DNA of 64,000 bases from assembly GCF_019443445.1 (NCBI RefSeq), contig NZ_CP080378.1, positions 3,410,001 through 3,474,000 of the forward strand. The letters are read 5' to 3'. This DNA comes from Massilia sp. PAMC28688. Its GTDB lineage: Bacteria; Pseudomonadota; Gammaproteobacteria; Burkholderiales; Burkholderiaceae_D. This document shows, piece by piece, positions 20,511 to 28,530 of the stretch. Both the position numbers and the translations under genes were made by a program. The stretch's first letter is position 1, and each line of letters begins with the position of its first letter. The notes under the pieces were generated by a model. That model searched no databases and had not been told where the DNA came from. It was given only the letters and a program-made list of their open reading frames with translations.

Positions 20511-21053
20511 ATGGCGCTGGGTCCGACCGAACAGAAATTCATCCTGCACTGGGGCGAGATGGGCACGCGCTGGGGTGTCAATCGCACCGTGGCCCAGATC
20601 CATGCGCTGCTGTTCCTGGCCAACCGGCCTTTGAGCGCGGAAGACATTGCAGAAGCCCTGGGCGTGGCACGCTCCAATGTCAGCAACAGCATCAAGGAAC
20701 TGCAAAGCTGGAAGCTGATCCGCGTGACCCACCTGCTGGGCGACCGGCGCGACCACTTCGTCGCCCTGCAGGATGTGTGGGAAATCTTCCGCGTCATTGT
20801 GGAAGAGCGCAAGCGGCGCGAAATCGATCCGACCCTGACCATGCTGCGCGAGTGCGCGATTGAAGGCGGCAGCGACAGCGCGCTGGAGCCGGCGTCGCTG
20901 GCGCGCATGAATGAGGTGCTTGGTTTCCTTGACATGCTCGGCGCCAGCTACGACGACTACAAGCACCTGCCGCCGGCCACCTTGCAGCGCTTCCTGAAAA
21001 TGGGCGGCAAGGTGGCGCGCTTGCTGGGCAGCGACGACAAGGAGCCATCATGA
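20511..21053 (+). CDS. GbsR/MarR-family transcriptional regulator
   Basis: A 180-aa winged-helix regulator of the GbsR branch of the MarR superfamily. Residues 25-90 contain the DNA-binding domain: INRTVAQIHALLFLANRPLS-like helix, then EDIAEALGVARSNVSNSIKELQSW as the recognition helix and a wing LIRVTHLLGDRRDHFVAL. The C-terminal half is helical and probably mediates dimerisation. GbsR proteins control osmoprotectant or, in proteobacteria, small membrane-protein operons. The stop overlaps the next gene (ATGA), giving an operon of regulator, DCC-family protein and membrane protein. Palindromes overlapping its promoter suggest autoregulation. Confidence 0.85.
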   Translation: MALGPTEQKFILHWGEMGTRWGVNRTVAQIHALLFLANRPLSAEDIAEALGVARSNVSNSIKELQSWKLIRVTHLLGDRRDHFVALQDVWEIFRVIVEERKRREIDPTLTMLRECAIEGGSDSALEPASLARMNEVLGFLDMLGASYDDYKHLPPATLQRFLKMGGKVARLLGSDDKEPS

Positions 21054-21484
21054 GCGATCCTGCGCTGACCCTGTACTACGACGGCAAGTGCCCCTTTTGC
21101 CTGGCTGAGATGACCCGCCTGGCGCGCTGGGACCGGGAGCAGGGCAGCGTGCTGGCCTTTGTCGACATCGCGCAGCCAGGCTTCGATCCATCGCCGCTCA
21201 AGGCTGGCATGGCCGAGCTCAATGCGCAGCTGTACGCGCTAAGGCGCGATGGCCGGGTGCTGGTGGGTGTGGACAGCATGCTCGCTGCCTACACGCTGGC
21301 CGGCCGTGGCTACCTGGTGTGGCCGCTGCGCGCGCCGCTGCTGCGCAGTGTGCTCTCGTTTTTCTACCGCGTCTTTGCACGCCATCGCTACACCATGTCG
21401 CGGCTGCTGGGCTACAAGCCGGCATGCGGCACGGACGTGTGCACGCCGGGTAACCCCTTCCTGACCAAACGGAGCAAGCCATGA
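21050..21484 (+). CDS. DCC-family (DUF393) thiol-disulfide oxidoreductase-like protein
   Basis: A 144-aa protein with the DUF393 signature at the N-terminus: LTLYYDGKCPFCLAEM, where the DxxC-PxC motif resembles a thioredoxin active site. Residues 30-75 contain the conserved LAFVDIAQPGFD block and a later GVDSMLAAYTLAGRGY segment. The family is thought to have thioredoxin-like redox chemistry, but substrates are unknown. A further Cys pair (CGTDVC) lies near the C-terminus. It overlaps both the preceding regulator gene and the following membrane-protein gene by four bases each, so the three genes are certainly one transcriptional and translational unit. Confidence 0.85.
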   Translation: MSDPALTLYYDGKCPFCLAEMTRLARWDREQGSVLAFVDIAQPGFDPSPLKAGMAELNAQLYALRRDGRVLVGVDSMLAAYTLAGRGYLVWPLRAPLLRSVLSFFYRVFARHRYTMSRLLGYKPACGTDVCTPGNPFLTKRSKP

Positions 21485-21972
21485 AGCGCGATAACGTGCG
21501 TACCTGGGCGGTGTACCTGACTTATGCCAGCATTGCCGGGCACCTGCTGGTAGGGGCGCTGCTGCCCCTGATCGTGGGTCTGGGCATGTTCGACAGCTAC
21601 CACCGCGGCATCGAGGCCGCGTTTTACGGGGCCGCCATTCCGCACGGCGCGCGTGCCCATCAGAGCTGGTGGATCTCGCTGTTCGGCCCCACCGTGCAGG
21701 CAGCGGCAGTGTGGATGGCGGCCCTGGCCTACCTGGGCGCGCGCCAGCGAAGTGCCTTTGCCTGGGCCGCGCTCATTGCCGGCATCGTGCTATGGGCGCC
21801 GCAGGACATGTACATTTCGCTGCTGGCCGGCGCCTGGGCGCATGTGTGGATTGACAGTGCAGCGCTGGTGATCATGCTGCCGCCGCTGGTGGCCCTGTAT
21901 ATCATCGACCGGCAGGTGGCCACGCCATCGGCATCCCATCCGGACGCGAGTGGCTGTCATGGATTCAAGTGA
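21481..21972 (+). CDS. Integral membrane protein of unknown function in gbsR-DUF393 operon
   Basis: A 163-aa protein with four predicted transmembrane helices, around residues 11-33 (YLTYASIAGHLLVGALLPLI), 64-84, 92-108 and 117-145. Loops contain His and Arg residues, for example FYGAAIPHGARAHQSWW. I do not recognise a family. Overlap of four bases with the DUF393 gene upstream indicates that it is translated with it; a redox-linked or cofactor-related membrane role is possible but unsupported. The stop at 21970-21972 is followed by a 430-bp region with no convincing gene. Confidence 0.75.
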   Translation: MKRDNVRTWAVYLTYASIAGHLLVGALLPLIVGLGMFDSYHRGIEAAFYGAAIPHGARAHQSWWISLFGPTVQAAAVWMAALAYLGARQRSAFAWAALIAGIVLWAPQDMYISLLAGAWAHVWIDSAALVIMLPPLVALYIIDRQVATPSASHPDASGCHGFK

Positions 21973-22402
21973 GCTATCGGGCCATGGTTCGCCTGAGCCG
22001 CACCGGTGCCAGTGGTCCTGACGACTTCACGGGCTCCATGGACTGGCGCCCGTGCGTAGTTTGCCGCCTCGCCGCACGCATGCTGCGCCCTCGGCGGCTG
22101 GCCGAGGCCTGGCCCCTGCGGCTGGCGCCCGGCGAAGTGGCTGGCCTGCTGCCGGACGGCCAGCGCATTTGCCCGCGTAGACGGACCGCGTACGCCTGCG
22201 TGTTCAGCCATCCCACGCTGGAGGGCGCTTCGCAGTCTTGCCAATTGAGATACCTCTCGTAACACTTATTACGTGGTGGCGATATCCCTGGGGCAGGCAA
22301 TAGGGTCTAATGAACTCATGGAAAAAGAAAACGTTCTCGTCCATGTCCCTGAAACGACCCGTGGCAGGGACTTAGCAGTAGCCACTCAAGACAGGAGTTC
22401 AT
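21973..22402. other. 430-bp region without convincing gene
   Basis: A GTG-initiated frame at 21969-22262 (97 codons, with a CVVC motif) overlaps the preceding stop in GTGA fashion, but its composition is arginine-rich and looks like a non-coding reading. The last 140 bp contain the presumed promoter of the RcnB-like gene and an ACAGGAG ribosome binding site at 22391-22397. No repeat or RNA gene was recognised. Confidence 0.4.
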
Positions 22403-22864
22403 ATGTTTAACAAAGCCCTCGCATTCGCCGTTACCGCAGCCTGCCTTACGGCCGGCGCCGCGCACGCCCAGTCATATGATTCCCGTCATGACCAGCGTTC
22501 GCAGCATTACGACCGTAACGGCAGCTACAACGATGGCAGCCGCCATTACGACAGCCGCCGCGACTATCGCCGCGACCAGCGCCGGGCCGACCGCTACTAC
22601 GGCAGTCGCGATGGCTACCAGTCGCACTATGACAGCCGCGACTATCGCTATCGCAACAATGGTTACAGCAACGGCCAGCGCTACCACCTGCGCCGCGGCG
22701 AGCGCCTGTCGCATCACCACGGCCGACACGTGATGGTCAGTGACTGGCGCCGTCACCGTGGCCTGTACGCCCCGCATCGCGGCCATCAGTGGGTGCAGGT
22801 GGGTGGGGATTACGCCCTGGTCGCCATTGCAACCGGCCTGATTGCCTACGTCCTGACCAACTAA
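22403..22864 (+). CDS. RcnB-like periplasmic protein
   Basis: A 153-aa exported protein with a signal peptide ending at AAHAQ (about residue 23). The middle (25-95) is a low-complexity stretch of Asp, Arg, Tyr, Ser and His. The C-terminal domain has the RcnB-type block GERLSHHHGRHVMVSDWRRH, then GLYAPHRGHQWVQVGGDYALVAIATGLIAYVL. In E. coli, RcnB is a periplasmic factor needed to limit nickel and cobalt efflux; most homologues are uncharacterised. The His-rich segment (SHHHGRH) would suit metal binding. The gene stands alone with its own ribosome binding site. Confidence 0.8.
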   Translation: MFNKALAFAVTAACLTAGAAHAQSYDSRHDQRSQHYDRNGSYNDGSRHYDSRRDYRRDQRRADRYYGSRDGYQSHYDSRDYRYRNNGYSNGQRYHLRRGERLSHHHGRHVMVSDWRRHRGLYAPHRGHQWVQVGGDYALVAIATGLIAYVLTN

Positions 22865-22960
22865 ATCTCATCCCGCAACCGTGGCGCCCTGCTGGCTCCA
22901 CGGTTGACTTTGTTGGCACACGTAAATGACAATGCGTCAACTTCATTCCGACTGCCTTCC

Positions 22961-23557
22961 ATGTCACTTGCGCGCGCGTTCCTTCTCTCCTGCCTCCTGC
23001 CGGCCAGCGCGTTCGCGGCCGATGCCATCGATCTCAAGTCGCTGGGCGAGAAGGAAGTGCGCGTTGTCGATGTGAGCAAGACCGGCAGCCCCGGCAAGTC
23101 CTTCGTGGCCGCCACCATTGTCAATGCGCCTCTGCAGGAAGTGTGCAAGGTTCTGCAGCAGTATGAAAGCTACCCGGCCTTCATGCCCAATACCCACTCG
23201 GCCAAGGTTTCACACAGCGCGGCCACGCATGCGCTGGTGGACGTCACGCTCAAGCTGCCGATGGGGAAAATCAAAAAATACCGCCTGCGCATGGAACCAG
23301 CTGTCAGCAGCACCAGTTGTGTACTGGCGTGGAAACAGGTGCCTTGGCCTGGCCTGAAGCAGGAAGAAACCATTGCCGATACCACTGGCCAGTGGCATTT
23401 GACGCCTCATGGGGCGGGCAGGACTGCCGTGCGCTACAGCGTCTATACCGACCCTGGGCCAATTCCGTTCGGACTGGGCTGGATTGTCGATAGCCTGAGC
23501 AAGGACAGCATTCCGCAGACGCTGGAGGGCGTGCGCCGCCGCGTGGTCAAACTGTAA
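22961..23557 (+). CDS. Secreted START/SRPBCC-family protein
   Basis: A 198-aa exported protein with a signal peptide (residues 1-19, LPASAFA). The mature part has the helix-grip fold expected of the polyketide cyclase/START (SRPBCC) family: ATIVNAPLQEVCKVLQQYESYPAFMPNTHSAK in the N-terminal half and a long C-terminal helix region around LGWIVDSLSKDSIPQTLEGVRRRV. Such proteins bind hydrophobic ligands; the ligand here is unknown. The frame is open 19 codons further upstream, but the ATG at 22961 places the signal peptide at the N-terminus and is preferred. Confidence 0.8.
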   Translation: MSLARAFLLSCLLPASAFAADAIDLKSLGEKEVRVVDVSKTGSPGKSFVAATIVNAPLQEVCKVLQQYESYPAFMPNTHSAKVSHSAATHALVDVTLKLPMGKIKKYRLRMEPAVSSTSCVLAWKQVPWPGLKQEETIADTTGQWHLTPHGAGRTAVRYSVYTDPGPIPFGLGWIVDSLSKDSIPQTLEGVRRRVVKL

Positions 23558-23670
23558 GGAAGGTGATAAGGGCAGTGCGCAGCCGTTGAATTGAAGCGTT
23601 GCAGTGGCGAGTGAAGCAGAGAATTCGGATGACCAGTCTGACGCGCTGCAAGCCACTGCACAAGAGGGCG

Positions 23671-23698
23671 TTGACTTTGTTATCTACTAGATTACACT
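23671..23698 (+). promoter_or_regulatory. Promoter of higBA
   Basis: TTGACT at 23671-23676 and TACACT at 23693-23698 are separated by 16 bases, close to the sigma-70 consensus. CAGGGG at 23705-23710 is a plausible ribosome binding site for the TTG start at 23721. The surrounding sequence is clearly more AT-rich than the neighbouring genes. Confidence 0.55.
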
Positions 23699-23720
23699 GT
23701 GATTCCAGGGGCGGCGCCAA

Positions 23721-24020
23721 TTGATCACTTCGATTCGTCACAAAGGACTGCGGAAATTTTACGCCGATGGAGACCATCGTGGCATTCCTGCGGAATTCGG
23801 CCCTCGAATTGAACGCATGCTCGACCGACTAGAAAGTTGTGTCAGGCCGGAAGATATGAATGTGCCTGGCTTTAGGTTCCATCAGCTCAAAGGTGGGCGT
23901 AAAGGCAGCTATGCTGTGTCGGTATCCGCAAACTGGCGTATTACGTTCAAGTTTGAAGGTGAAAATGCGGTAGATGTGGATTTGGAGGACTTCACTGATG
24001 AAAACGCTGCGCAATCCTGA
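23721..24020 (+). CDS. higB: HigB-type toxin (RelE/ParE superfamily mRNA interferase)
   Basis: A 99-aa toxin of the HigB/RelE fold. It begins ITSIRHKGLRKFYADGDHRGIP and contains the block NVPGFRFHQLKGGRKGSYAVSVSANWRITFKFE, a strong HigB signature. HigB toxins cleave mRNA on the ribosome and are held inactive by HigA. The start codon is TTG: homologues begin exactly at this ITSI(R/F)HKGL position, and no ATG is available before residue 34. The toxin gene comes first and overlaps the antitoxin gene by 23 bp, the usual order for higBA. Confidence 0.92.
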   Translation: MITSIRHKGLRKFYADGDHRGIPAEFGPRIERMLDRLESCVRPEDMNVPGFRFHQLKGGRKGSYAVSVSANWRITFKFEGENAVDVDLEDFTDENAAQS

Positions 24021-24321
24021 CCGGCGGCCCACACATCCTGGGGCAGTGCTGCGTGAAGATATTTTGCCGGCATTGAAAATGACACAAACCGAGCTGGCTG
24101 AACGGCTTGGTGTCAGCCGCTTGAGCATTTCGGAACTCGTCCACGAGAAGCGCGCCATGTCGCCTGAAATGGCGGTGCGGATCGCGACCTTGCTGAACAC
24201 ATCACCCGAAAGTTGGCTGCGGATGCAGGAAGCTGTAGAGCTGTGGACGGTGAGGCAGAATACAAGCAAATTGGCGTCGATCACGCCGTTGGACCAATCC
24301 CGACTGGATCTGGCTGCATAA
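23998..24321 (+). CDS. higA: HigA-type antitoxin (XRE family)
   Basis: A 107-aa antitoxin with a helix-turn-helix of the HigA/VapI type: RRPTHPGAVLREDILPALKMT, then QTELAERLGVSRLSISELVHEKRAMSPEMAVRIA, then NTSPESWLRMQ. HigA neutralises HigB and represses the operon through its DNA-binding domain. The ATG at 23998 (MKTLRNPDRRPTHPG) was selected because it places the conserved THPG motif at residue 12. It overlaps higB by 23 bp. The C-terminal tail overlaps an out-of-frame gene remnant that ends at 24442. Confidence 0.93.
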   Translation: MKTLRNPDRRPTHPGAVLREDILPALKMTQTELAERLGVSRLSISELVHEKRAMSPEMAVRIATLLNTSPESWLRMQEAVELWTVRQNTSKLASITPLDQSRLDLAA

Positions 24322-24442
24322 AGATACGCCTGTCTCCTTGCACTTAACGCAGTCTGACTGTGAACGGTTGGGCTATCGCTGGGACATCAAAGAACCGCCA
24401 AGTGGGTGGCTCAAGGAGTTCTTTGATCGACGTGTCGAGTAA
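24254..24442 (+). pseudogene. Possible 3' remnant of an unidentified gene
   Basis: In another frame, overlapping the end of higA, an open stretch reads NPDWIWLHKDTPVSLHL, continues through ERLGYRWDIKEPPSGW and ends LKEFFDRRVE at the stop 24440-24442. The amino-acid composition is protein-like (Trp, Asp, Lys, Phe), yet no start codon is available and the frame closes upstream at 24251-24253. It could be the tail of a gene truncated when higBA inserted. I do not recognise the family. Confidence 0.3.
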
Positions 24443-24527
24443 GGCCATAAAGGCGGCTCTCGGGCCGATTGCCGTCGTTCAAGTAATCAAACCAGCCAAG
24501 CTACGTCCGGCTTCCCGTCAGGGCCGA

Positions 24528-24968
24528 TCACGTAGTCGCCGTGTTGCCACGAATGGTTTCAAGCACACTGCGCACCGGCGCTGGGATCGGCACGGAGCGA
24601 TTGCTGCTGCGCTCCACGTAGACATGCACGAAGTGGCCAGCGGCGGCCGGCATTTGCTCGTCGTTGCGGTAAATCCCGATCTCGTATCTCACGCTCGAGT
24701 TGCCCAGCTTGGCTACCCGAATCCCCACATGGATTGTGTCCGGGAAGGCGACCGGACTGAAATACGAGCAACCCGAGTCGACCACGAAACCAACCACCTC
24801 GCCCTTGTGGATATCGAGCACGCCGCGCTCGATCAGGAACTGGTTGACGGCCGTATCGAAGTACGAGTAGTACTGCACGTTGTTGACGTGGCCGTACACA
24901 TCATTGTCCATCCAGCGCGTGCTGATGGTCACAAAGTGCGGCCAGTCCGAGCGGGGCACGGCGCGCAT
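24528..24968 (-). CDS. Acyl-CoA thioesterase, hot-dog fold
   Basis: A 146-aa protein of the 4-hydroxybenzoyl-CoA thioesterase/YbgC family. The hallmark active-site segment is DNDVYGHVNNVQYYSYFDTAVNQFL, in which the Asp of DNDVYGHVNN is the likely catalytic residue. This is followed by the central hot-dog strands GFVVDSGCSYFSPVAFPD and ERSSNRSVPIPAPVR near the end. The exact acyl-CoA substrate cannot be told. The start ATG lies immediately beside the hslO stop on the same strand, so it is probably co-transcribed with hslO. Confidence 0.88.
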   Translation of the reverse strand: MRAVPRSDWPHFVTISTRWMDNDVYGHVNNVQYYSYFDTAVNQFLIERGVLDIHKGEVVGFVVDSGCSYFSPVAFPDTIHVGIRVAKLGNSSVRYEIGIYRNDEQMPAAAGHFVHVYVERSSNRSVPIPAPVRSVLETIRGNTATT

Positions 24969-24969
24969 C

Positions 24970-25923
24970 TCAGTGCTTCACATCGCTGGCCGGCAGCAGG
25001 GCCTGCACCGGTTCATCGCTGGCAAACAGCTGGGCGCAATCGACCTTGTCGAAGTCGTAGTGCTTGCCGCAAAAGTCGCAGTTCACGCCCAGCTGGCCCA
25101 GTTCCGCCAGGGCCGAGTCCACCTCTTCGCGGCCCAGCATCTTGAGCATGTTCCCGACCTTTTCGCGCGTGCAGCTGCAGTGAAATTGTGGATGGGCCGG
25201 ATCGAACACGCGGATGGTCTCTTCCCAGAACAATCGCTCCATCAACGTGTGGATGCCCGTCGAAAGCAGTTCCGGCTGCTTGAGGGTGGAGGCCAGCATC
25301 ACTGCGCGATTCCACGTTTCCAGGTCTTCCGCTTCGCTTGCCTGCACGGTCTGGTCATCCTTGCCGCTGTGGCGCGGCAGCTTTTGCAGCAGCAGCCCGC
25401 GCGAGACCTGCTCGTCGGCGGCCAGCCACAGGCGCGTGTCGAGCTGCTCGGAACGCAGCATGTAGTTTTCGATGACAGTGGCCATGTCCTCGCCGTCGAG
25501 CGGGACGATGCCCTGGTAGGGCTGCTGGCCGGGCACCTTGTCGATCGGGTCGAGCGTGATGATGAAGCGCCCGTGCCCGCTTACATTGAGCAGGTCGGTC
25601 AGGCTGGCGTCATCGGCAATGACACTGCCCTCGGCCACCTTGGCCGTGGCGCGCAGGCGCAGGTCGGAGTCGCATTCGACCACCAGCAGCCGTACCGGGC
25701 CGTCACCATGGATCTGCATGATGATGGCACCATTGAACTTGAGGTTGGCCGAGAGCAGGGCGGCCGCGGCCACCATCTCGCCCAGCACCGTCTTGACGGC
25801 GGGCGGGTAGGCGTGGCGGGCCTGGATTTCGCGCCAGGTATCGGATATTTCCACGAACTCGCCGCGCACGGCGGCATTATCGAAGATGAATTTTTGCAGG
25901 GTATCTGTGGTATCAGTCGTCAT
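24970..25923 (-). CDS. hslO: Redox-regulated chaperone Hsp33
   Basis: A 317-aa cytosolic holdase activated by oxidation and unfolding. The N-terminal domain (residues 1-230) starts TTDTTDTLQKFIFDNAAVRGE. The C-terminal redox switch holds the four zinc-binding cysteines, as CxC in FHCSCTREKVGNML and CxxC in VNCDFCGKHYDFD. Length is slightly above that of E. coli Hsp33 (292 aa), owing to a C-terminal tail. The thioesterase gene follows immediately and the gamma carbonic anhydrase gene precedes it by 3 bp on the same strand, so the three form a tight operon. Confidence 0.95.
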   Translation of the reverse strand: MTTDTTDTLQKFIFDNAAVRGEFVEISDTWREIQARHAYPPAVKTVLGEMVAAAALLSANLKFNGAIIMQIHGDGPVRLLVVECDSDLRLRATAKVAEGSVIADDASLTDLLNVSGHGRFIITLDPIDKVPGQQPYQGIVPLDGEDMATVIENYMLRSEQLDTRLWLAADEQVSRGLLLQKLPRHSGKDDQTVQASEAEDLETWNRAVMLASTLKQPELLSTGIHTLMERLFWEETIRVFDPAHPQFHCSCTREKVGNMLKMLGREEVDSALAELGQLGVNCDFCGKHYDFDKVDCAQLFASDEPVQALLPASDVKH

Positions 25924-25926
25924 GTC

Positions 25927-26451
25927 TTATCCGATCTTTTTCAATTCTGTCTTGAACAGCTTGCCGCGCGCCACGTAGCTCGCTGCCGACAATTGCAGGC
26001 GCGCCAGGTCGTCCGGCCCCAGCGTGCGCACTGCCTTGGCGGGGGCCCCGATGATGAGGGAGTGATCGGGAAATTCCTTGCCTTCCGTGACCAGCGCACC
26101 GGCACCGACCAGGCAACCCTTGCCGATCCTGGCGCCATTAAGGATCACGGCCTGGATCCCGATCAGGGAGCCGTCACCCACCGTGCAGCCGTGCAGCATG
26201 GCCTGGTGGCCGATGGTGACGTTCCCGCCGATGGTGAGGGGAAAGCCCATGTCGGTATGCATGACCGTGCCTTCCTGTACATTGCTGCCTTTGCCAATGG
26301 TAATGCGCTCATTGTCGCCGCGAATCGTCACGCCGGACCACGCGGAGGCATCTTCTTCCAGCGTGACCTTGCCAATCAAAGTGGCCGAATCGGCCACATA
26401 GGCGCTCGGGTGGATGTCGGGGGCATGCTCGCCCAGCTGATAGATGGCCAT
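25927..26451 (-). CDS. Gamma-class carbonic anhydrase family protein
   Basis: A 174-aa left-handed beta-helix protein with hexapeptide repeats (for example VADSATLIGKVTLEEDASAW, IGKGSNVQEGTVMH, IGGNVTIGHQAMLHGCTVGD). The three zinc-ligand histidines typical of the family appear in VMHTD and IGHQAMLHGC. It resembles E. coli YrdA/PaaY, trimeric proteins whose physiological reaction is not settled. The frame is open 27 codons further, but the ATG at 26451 (MAIYQLGEHAPD) matches the family start. It heads an operon with hslO and the thioesterase. Confidence 0.9.
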   Translation of the reverse strand: MAIYQLGEHAPDIHPSAYVADSATLIGKVTLEEDASAWSGVTIRGDNERITIGKGSNVQEGTVMHTDMGFPLTIGGNVTIGHQAMLHGCTVGDGSLIGIQAVILNGARIGKGCLVGAGALVTEGKEFPDHSLIIGAPAKAVRTLGPDDLARLQLSAASYVARGKLFKTELKKIG

Positions 26452-26603
26452 GGTGTTTTTCTGTCGTAGCGCGGAAATGCGCCATTTTACGCCGTCCGGA
26501 CAATCCAGACTGACTCTGCGATGTGGGGACACATGCGCCGATCACAATGGGCACCAGTGTGGCCCTGGCGCCTCACCAGCTTATTGTCGCGCGCCTGCTC
26601 CGG

Positions 26604-26609
26604 TATAAT
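26604..26609 (+). promoter_or_regulatory. -10 box upstream of alpha/beta hydrolase gene
   Basis: A perfect TATAAT lies 34 bp before the hydrolase start. TTATTG at 26581-26586 gives a 17-base spacer but is a weak -35. The gap 26452-26642 holds nothing else recognisable. Confidence 0.45.
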
Positions 26610-26642
26610 AGAACGATCGTACTTTTTTGTTAAGGTCTTGTC

Positions 26643-27524
26643 ATGCTTGCCTCCCGTTCTGAATTCATCACCGTGCGCGGCTTGCGCACCCACGTGCGCC
26701 ACTGGGGCCGGGAAGGGGCGCCCAAGATCTTCATGGTGCATGGCTGGATGGACGTGGCAGCCTCGTTCCAGTTCGTGGTCGACTGCCTGCAGGGTGACTG
26801 GCACGTGATTGCGCCCGACTGGCGCGGCTTCGGCCTGTCCGAGCGCACCCAGTCCGACACGTACTGGTTTCCCGACTACGTGGCCGACCTGGATGTGATG
26901 CTGGGCCATTATTCCCCGGATGAGCCGGTCAATCTCCTCGGCCACAGCATGGGCGGCAATGTGGTGAGCCTGTATGCGGGCGTGCGGCCCCAGCGGGTGC
27001 GGCGCCTGATCAACCTGGAAGGCTTTGGCCTGCCTGCAACGAGCCCGGAGCAGGCGCCCAAACGCTGGTCCAAGTGGCTCGACGAACTGCACGCGCCGCC
27101 CACCTTGCGCACCTACCCGAGCCGCGAAGCGGTGGCGGCGCGCCTGCAAAAGACCAATCCGCGCCTGCCCGACGCGCGCGCGGCCTTCCTGTCGCAGCAC
27201 TGGGCCGCGCCCAACGCGGCCGGCGAATGGGAGATTCTGGGCGACCCGGCCCACAAGAAGCCGTCGCCGCTGCTGTACCAGGTGGAAGAAGTGCTGGCCT
27301 GCTGGCGCCAGATCACCGCGCCCGTGCTGTGGGTGGAGGCCGACGACACCAATATGTGGCAGTGGATGGGCCCCAAGCCGGAAGCGCGCATTGAAATCGA
27401 CCGCCGCCTGGGACACCTGGCCAAGGTCGATGCGCGCATGATGCCGGACGCGGGCCACATGCTGCATCACGACCAGCCCGAACTGCTGGCAGCCATGCTG
27501 GAAGAGTTCCTCGCGGCCGACTGA
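26643..27524 (+). CDS. Alpha/beta hydrolase
   Basis: A 293-aa cytoplasmic alpha/beta-hydrolase. The oxyanion-hole strand is FMVHGWMD; the nucleophile elbow is GHSMGG (Ser near residue 101); the acid residue lies in LWVEADDTNMW; and the catalytic His is in PDAGHMLHHDQPE. The cap region around residues 140-200 is helical. Substrate is unknown; homologues are annotated as epoxide hydrolase-like or esterase-like. It stands alone between the divergent gamma carbonic anhydrase operon and the PHP-domain gene downstream. Confidence 0.9.
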   Translation: MLASRSEFITVRGLRTHVRHWGREGAPKIFMVHGWMDVAASFQFVVDCLQGDWHVIAPDWRGFGLSERTQSDTYWFPDYVADLDVMLGHYSPDEPVNLLGHSMGGNVVSLYAGVRPQRVRRLINLEGFGLPATSPEQAPKRWSKWLDELHAPPTLRTYPSREAVAARLQKTNPRLPDARAAFLSQHWAAPNAAGEWEILGDPAHKKPSPLLYQVEEVLACWRQITAPVLWVEADDTNMWQWMGPKPEARIEIDRRLGHLAKVDARMMPDAGHMLHHDQPELLAAMLEEFLAAD

Positions 27525-27595
27525 GCTTGCGCCTGAGCATTTTCTGCAAGCAGCGTACAATGGAGGCTTCTTATTTGTGACGCTGGTAACCGGGT

Positions 27596-28426
27596 ATGAA
27601 TGTCGATTTGCACTGCCACTCCAATGTTTCTGACGGCGTCCTGACGCCGGAGGCGGTAGCGACATACGCGCACCAGGCCGGGGTCAATGTCTGGTCGCTG
27701 ACCGACCACGATGAAGTGGGCGGCACCGAGCGCGCGCGGGCCGCGGCGACCGAACTGGGCATGCGGTATGTGCCAGGGGTGGAAATATCCGTCACCTGGG
27801 CCGGCAACACCATTCATGTCGTGGGCTTGCAGATCGACACTGCCCACCCGGCGCTGGTGCAAGGACTGGCGGCAACCCGAAGGGGGCGTGACGCGCGCGG
27901 GCGCGAAATTGCCGAACAGCTGGCGCTGGCAGGCGTGCCGGGCGCTTATGAAGGCGCACGCAAATACGTGGACAATCCAGACCTGATGTCGCGCACCCAT
28001 TTCGCCCGCTTCATGGTCGAAACAGGCGTGTGCGCCAGCATCCCGGAAGTGTTCCGCAAGTTCCTGACCGAAGGCAAGCCGGGCTACGTGCCGCACCGCT
28101 GGGCCAGCCTGCCGGAGGCGGTCGGCTGGATCAGGGGGGCAGGGGGCATTGCCGTCATTGCCCATCCTGGCCGCTACAAGCTGAGCCAGACTGCGCACGG
28201 CGCCCTGTTTGATGAATTCAAGCAGCTGGGCGGGGCGGCCATCGAGGTGGTCACGGGCAGCCATACGCCCGACCAGTATGAAACCTATGCCGAACAGGCG
28301 CGCCGCTATGGCTTTCTTGCTTCGCGCGGGACCGATTTTCATGCACCGGGCGAATCGCGCGTCGAATTTTCCCTGCTGCCGCCCTTGCCGCGGGGCGTTA
28401 CCCCGGTCTGGCACGACTGGTTCTGA
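27596..28426 (+). CDS. PHP-domain 5'-3' exoribonuclease, RNase AM (YciV/TrpH) type
   Basis: A 276-aa PHP-family metal-dependent phosphoesterase. Metal-ligand motifs are visible in order: DLHCHSNVSDG, LTDHDEVGGT, PGVEISVTW, AVIAHPGRYKLS and RGTDFHAPG. The E. coli counterpart YciV degrades RNA and nucleotides in the 5' to 3' direction and matures 23S and 5S rRNA ends. A sequence resembling a -10 box (TACAAT) lies about 40 bp upstream. The neighbourhood with the Sua5/YciO-like, M50 protease and trpS genes is frequent in betaproteobacteria, where they lie in one stretch. Confidence 0.88.
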   Translation: MNVDLHCHSNVSDGVLTPEAVATYAHQAGVNVWSLTDHDEVGGTERARAAATELGMRYVPGVEISVTWAGNTIHVVGLQIDTAHPALVQGLAATRRGRDARGREIAEQLALAGVPGAYEGARKYVDNPDLMSRTHFARFMVETGVCASIPEVFRKFLTEGKPGYVPHRWASLPEAVGWIRGAGGIAVIAHPGRYKLSQTAHGALFDEFKQLGGAAIEVVTGSHTPDQYETYAEQARRYGFLASRGTDFHAPGESRVEFSLLPPLPRGVTPVWHDWF

Positions 28427-28460
28427 CCCGCCGCGGGGGCGCCCGCGCTAACGCGCGCCC

Positions 28461-28489
28461 TTGTAATTTCGCTGACCCAGCCTTATCTT
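28461..28489 (+). promoter_or_regulatory. Putative htpX promoter
   Basis: TTGTAA at 28461-28466 and TATCTT at 28484-28489 are separated by 17 bases and lie 41 bp before htpX. The sequence CCCTTG at 28458 followed by GACCCAG could equally be read as a heat-shock sigma-32 type element, which would fit htpX; the two cannot be distinguished by eye. Confidence 0.4.
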
Positions 28490-28530
28490 AACGGCCTGAC
28501 AACTCACTTTCCCGAGCCCGGAGGCTTGCC

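Noticed and set aside
21969..22262. 97-codon frame beginning with GTGA overlap after the membrane-protein gene
   Set aside because: Arg- and Pro-rich composition, no recognisable motif apart from one CxxC and no ribosome binding site; listed only as part of an intergenic region.
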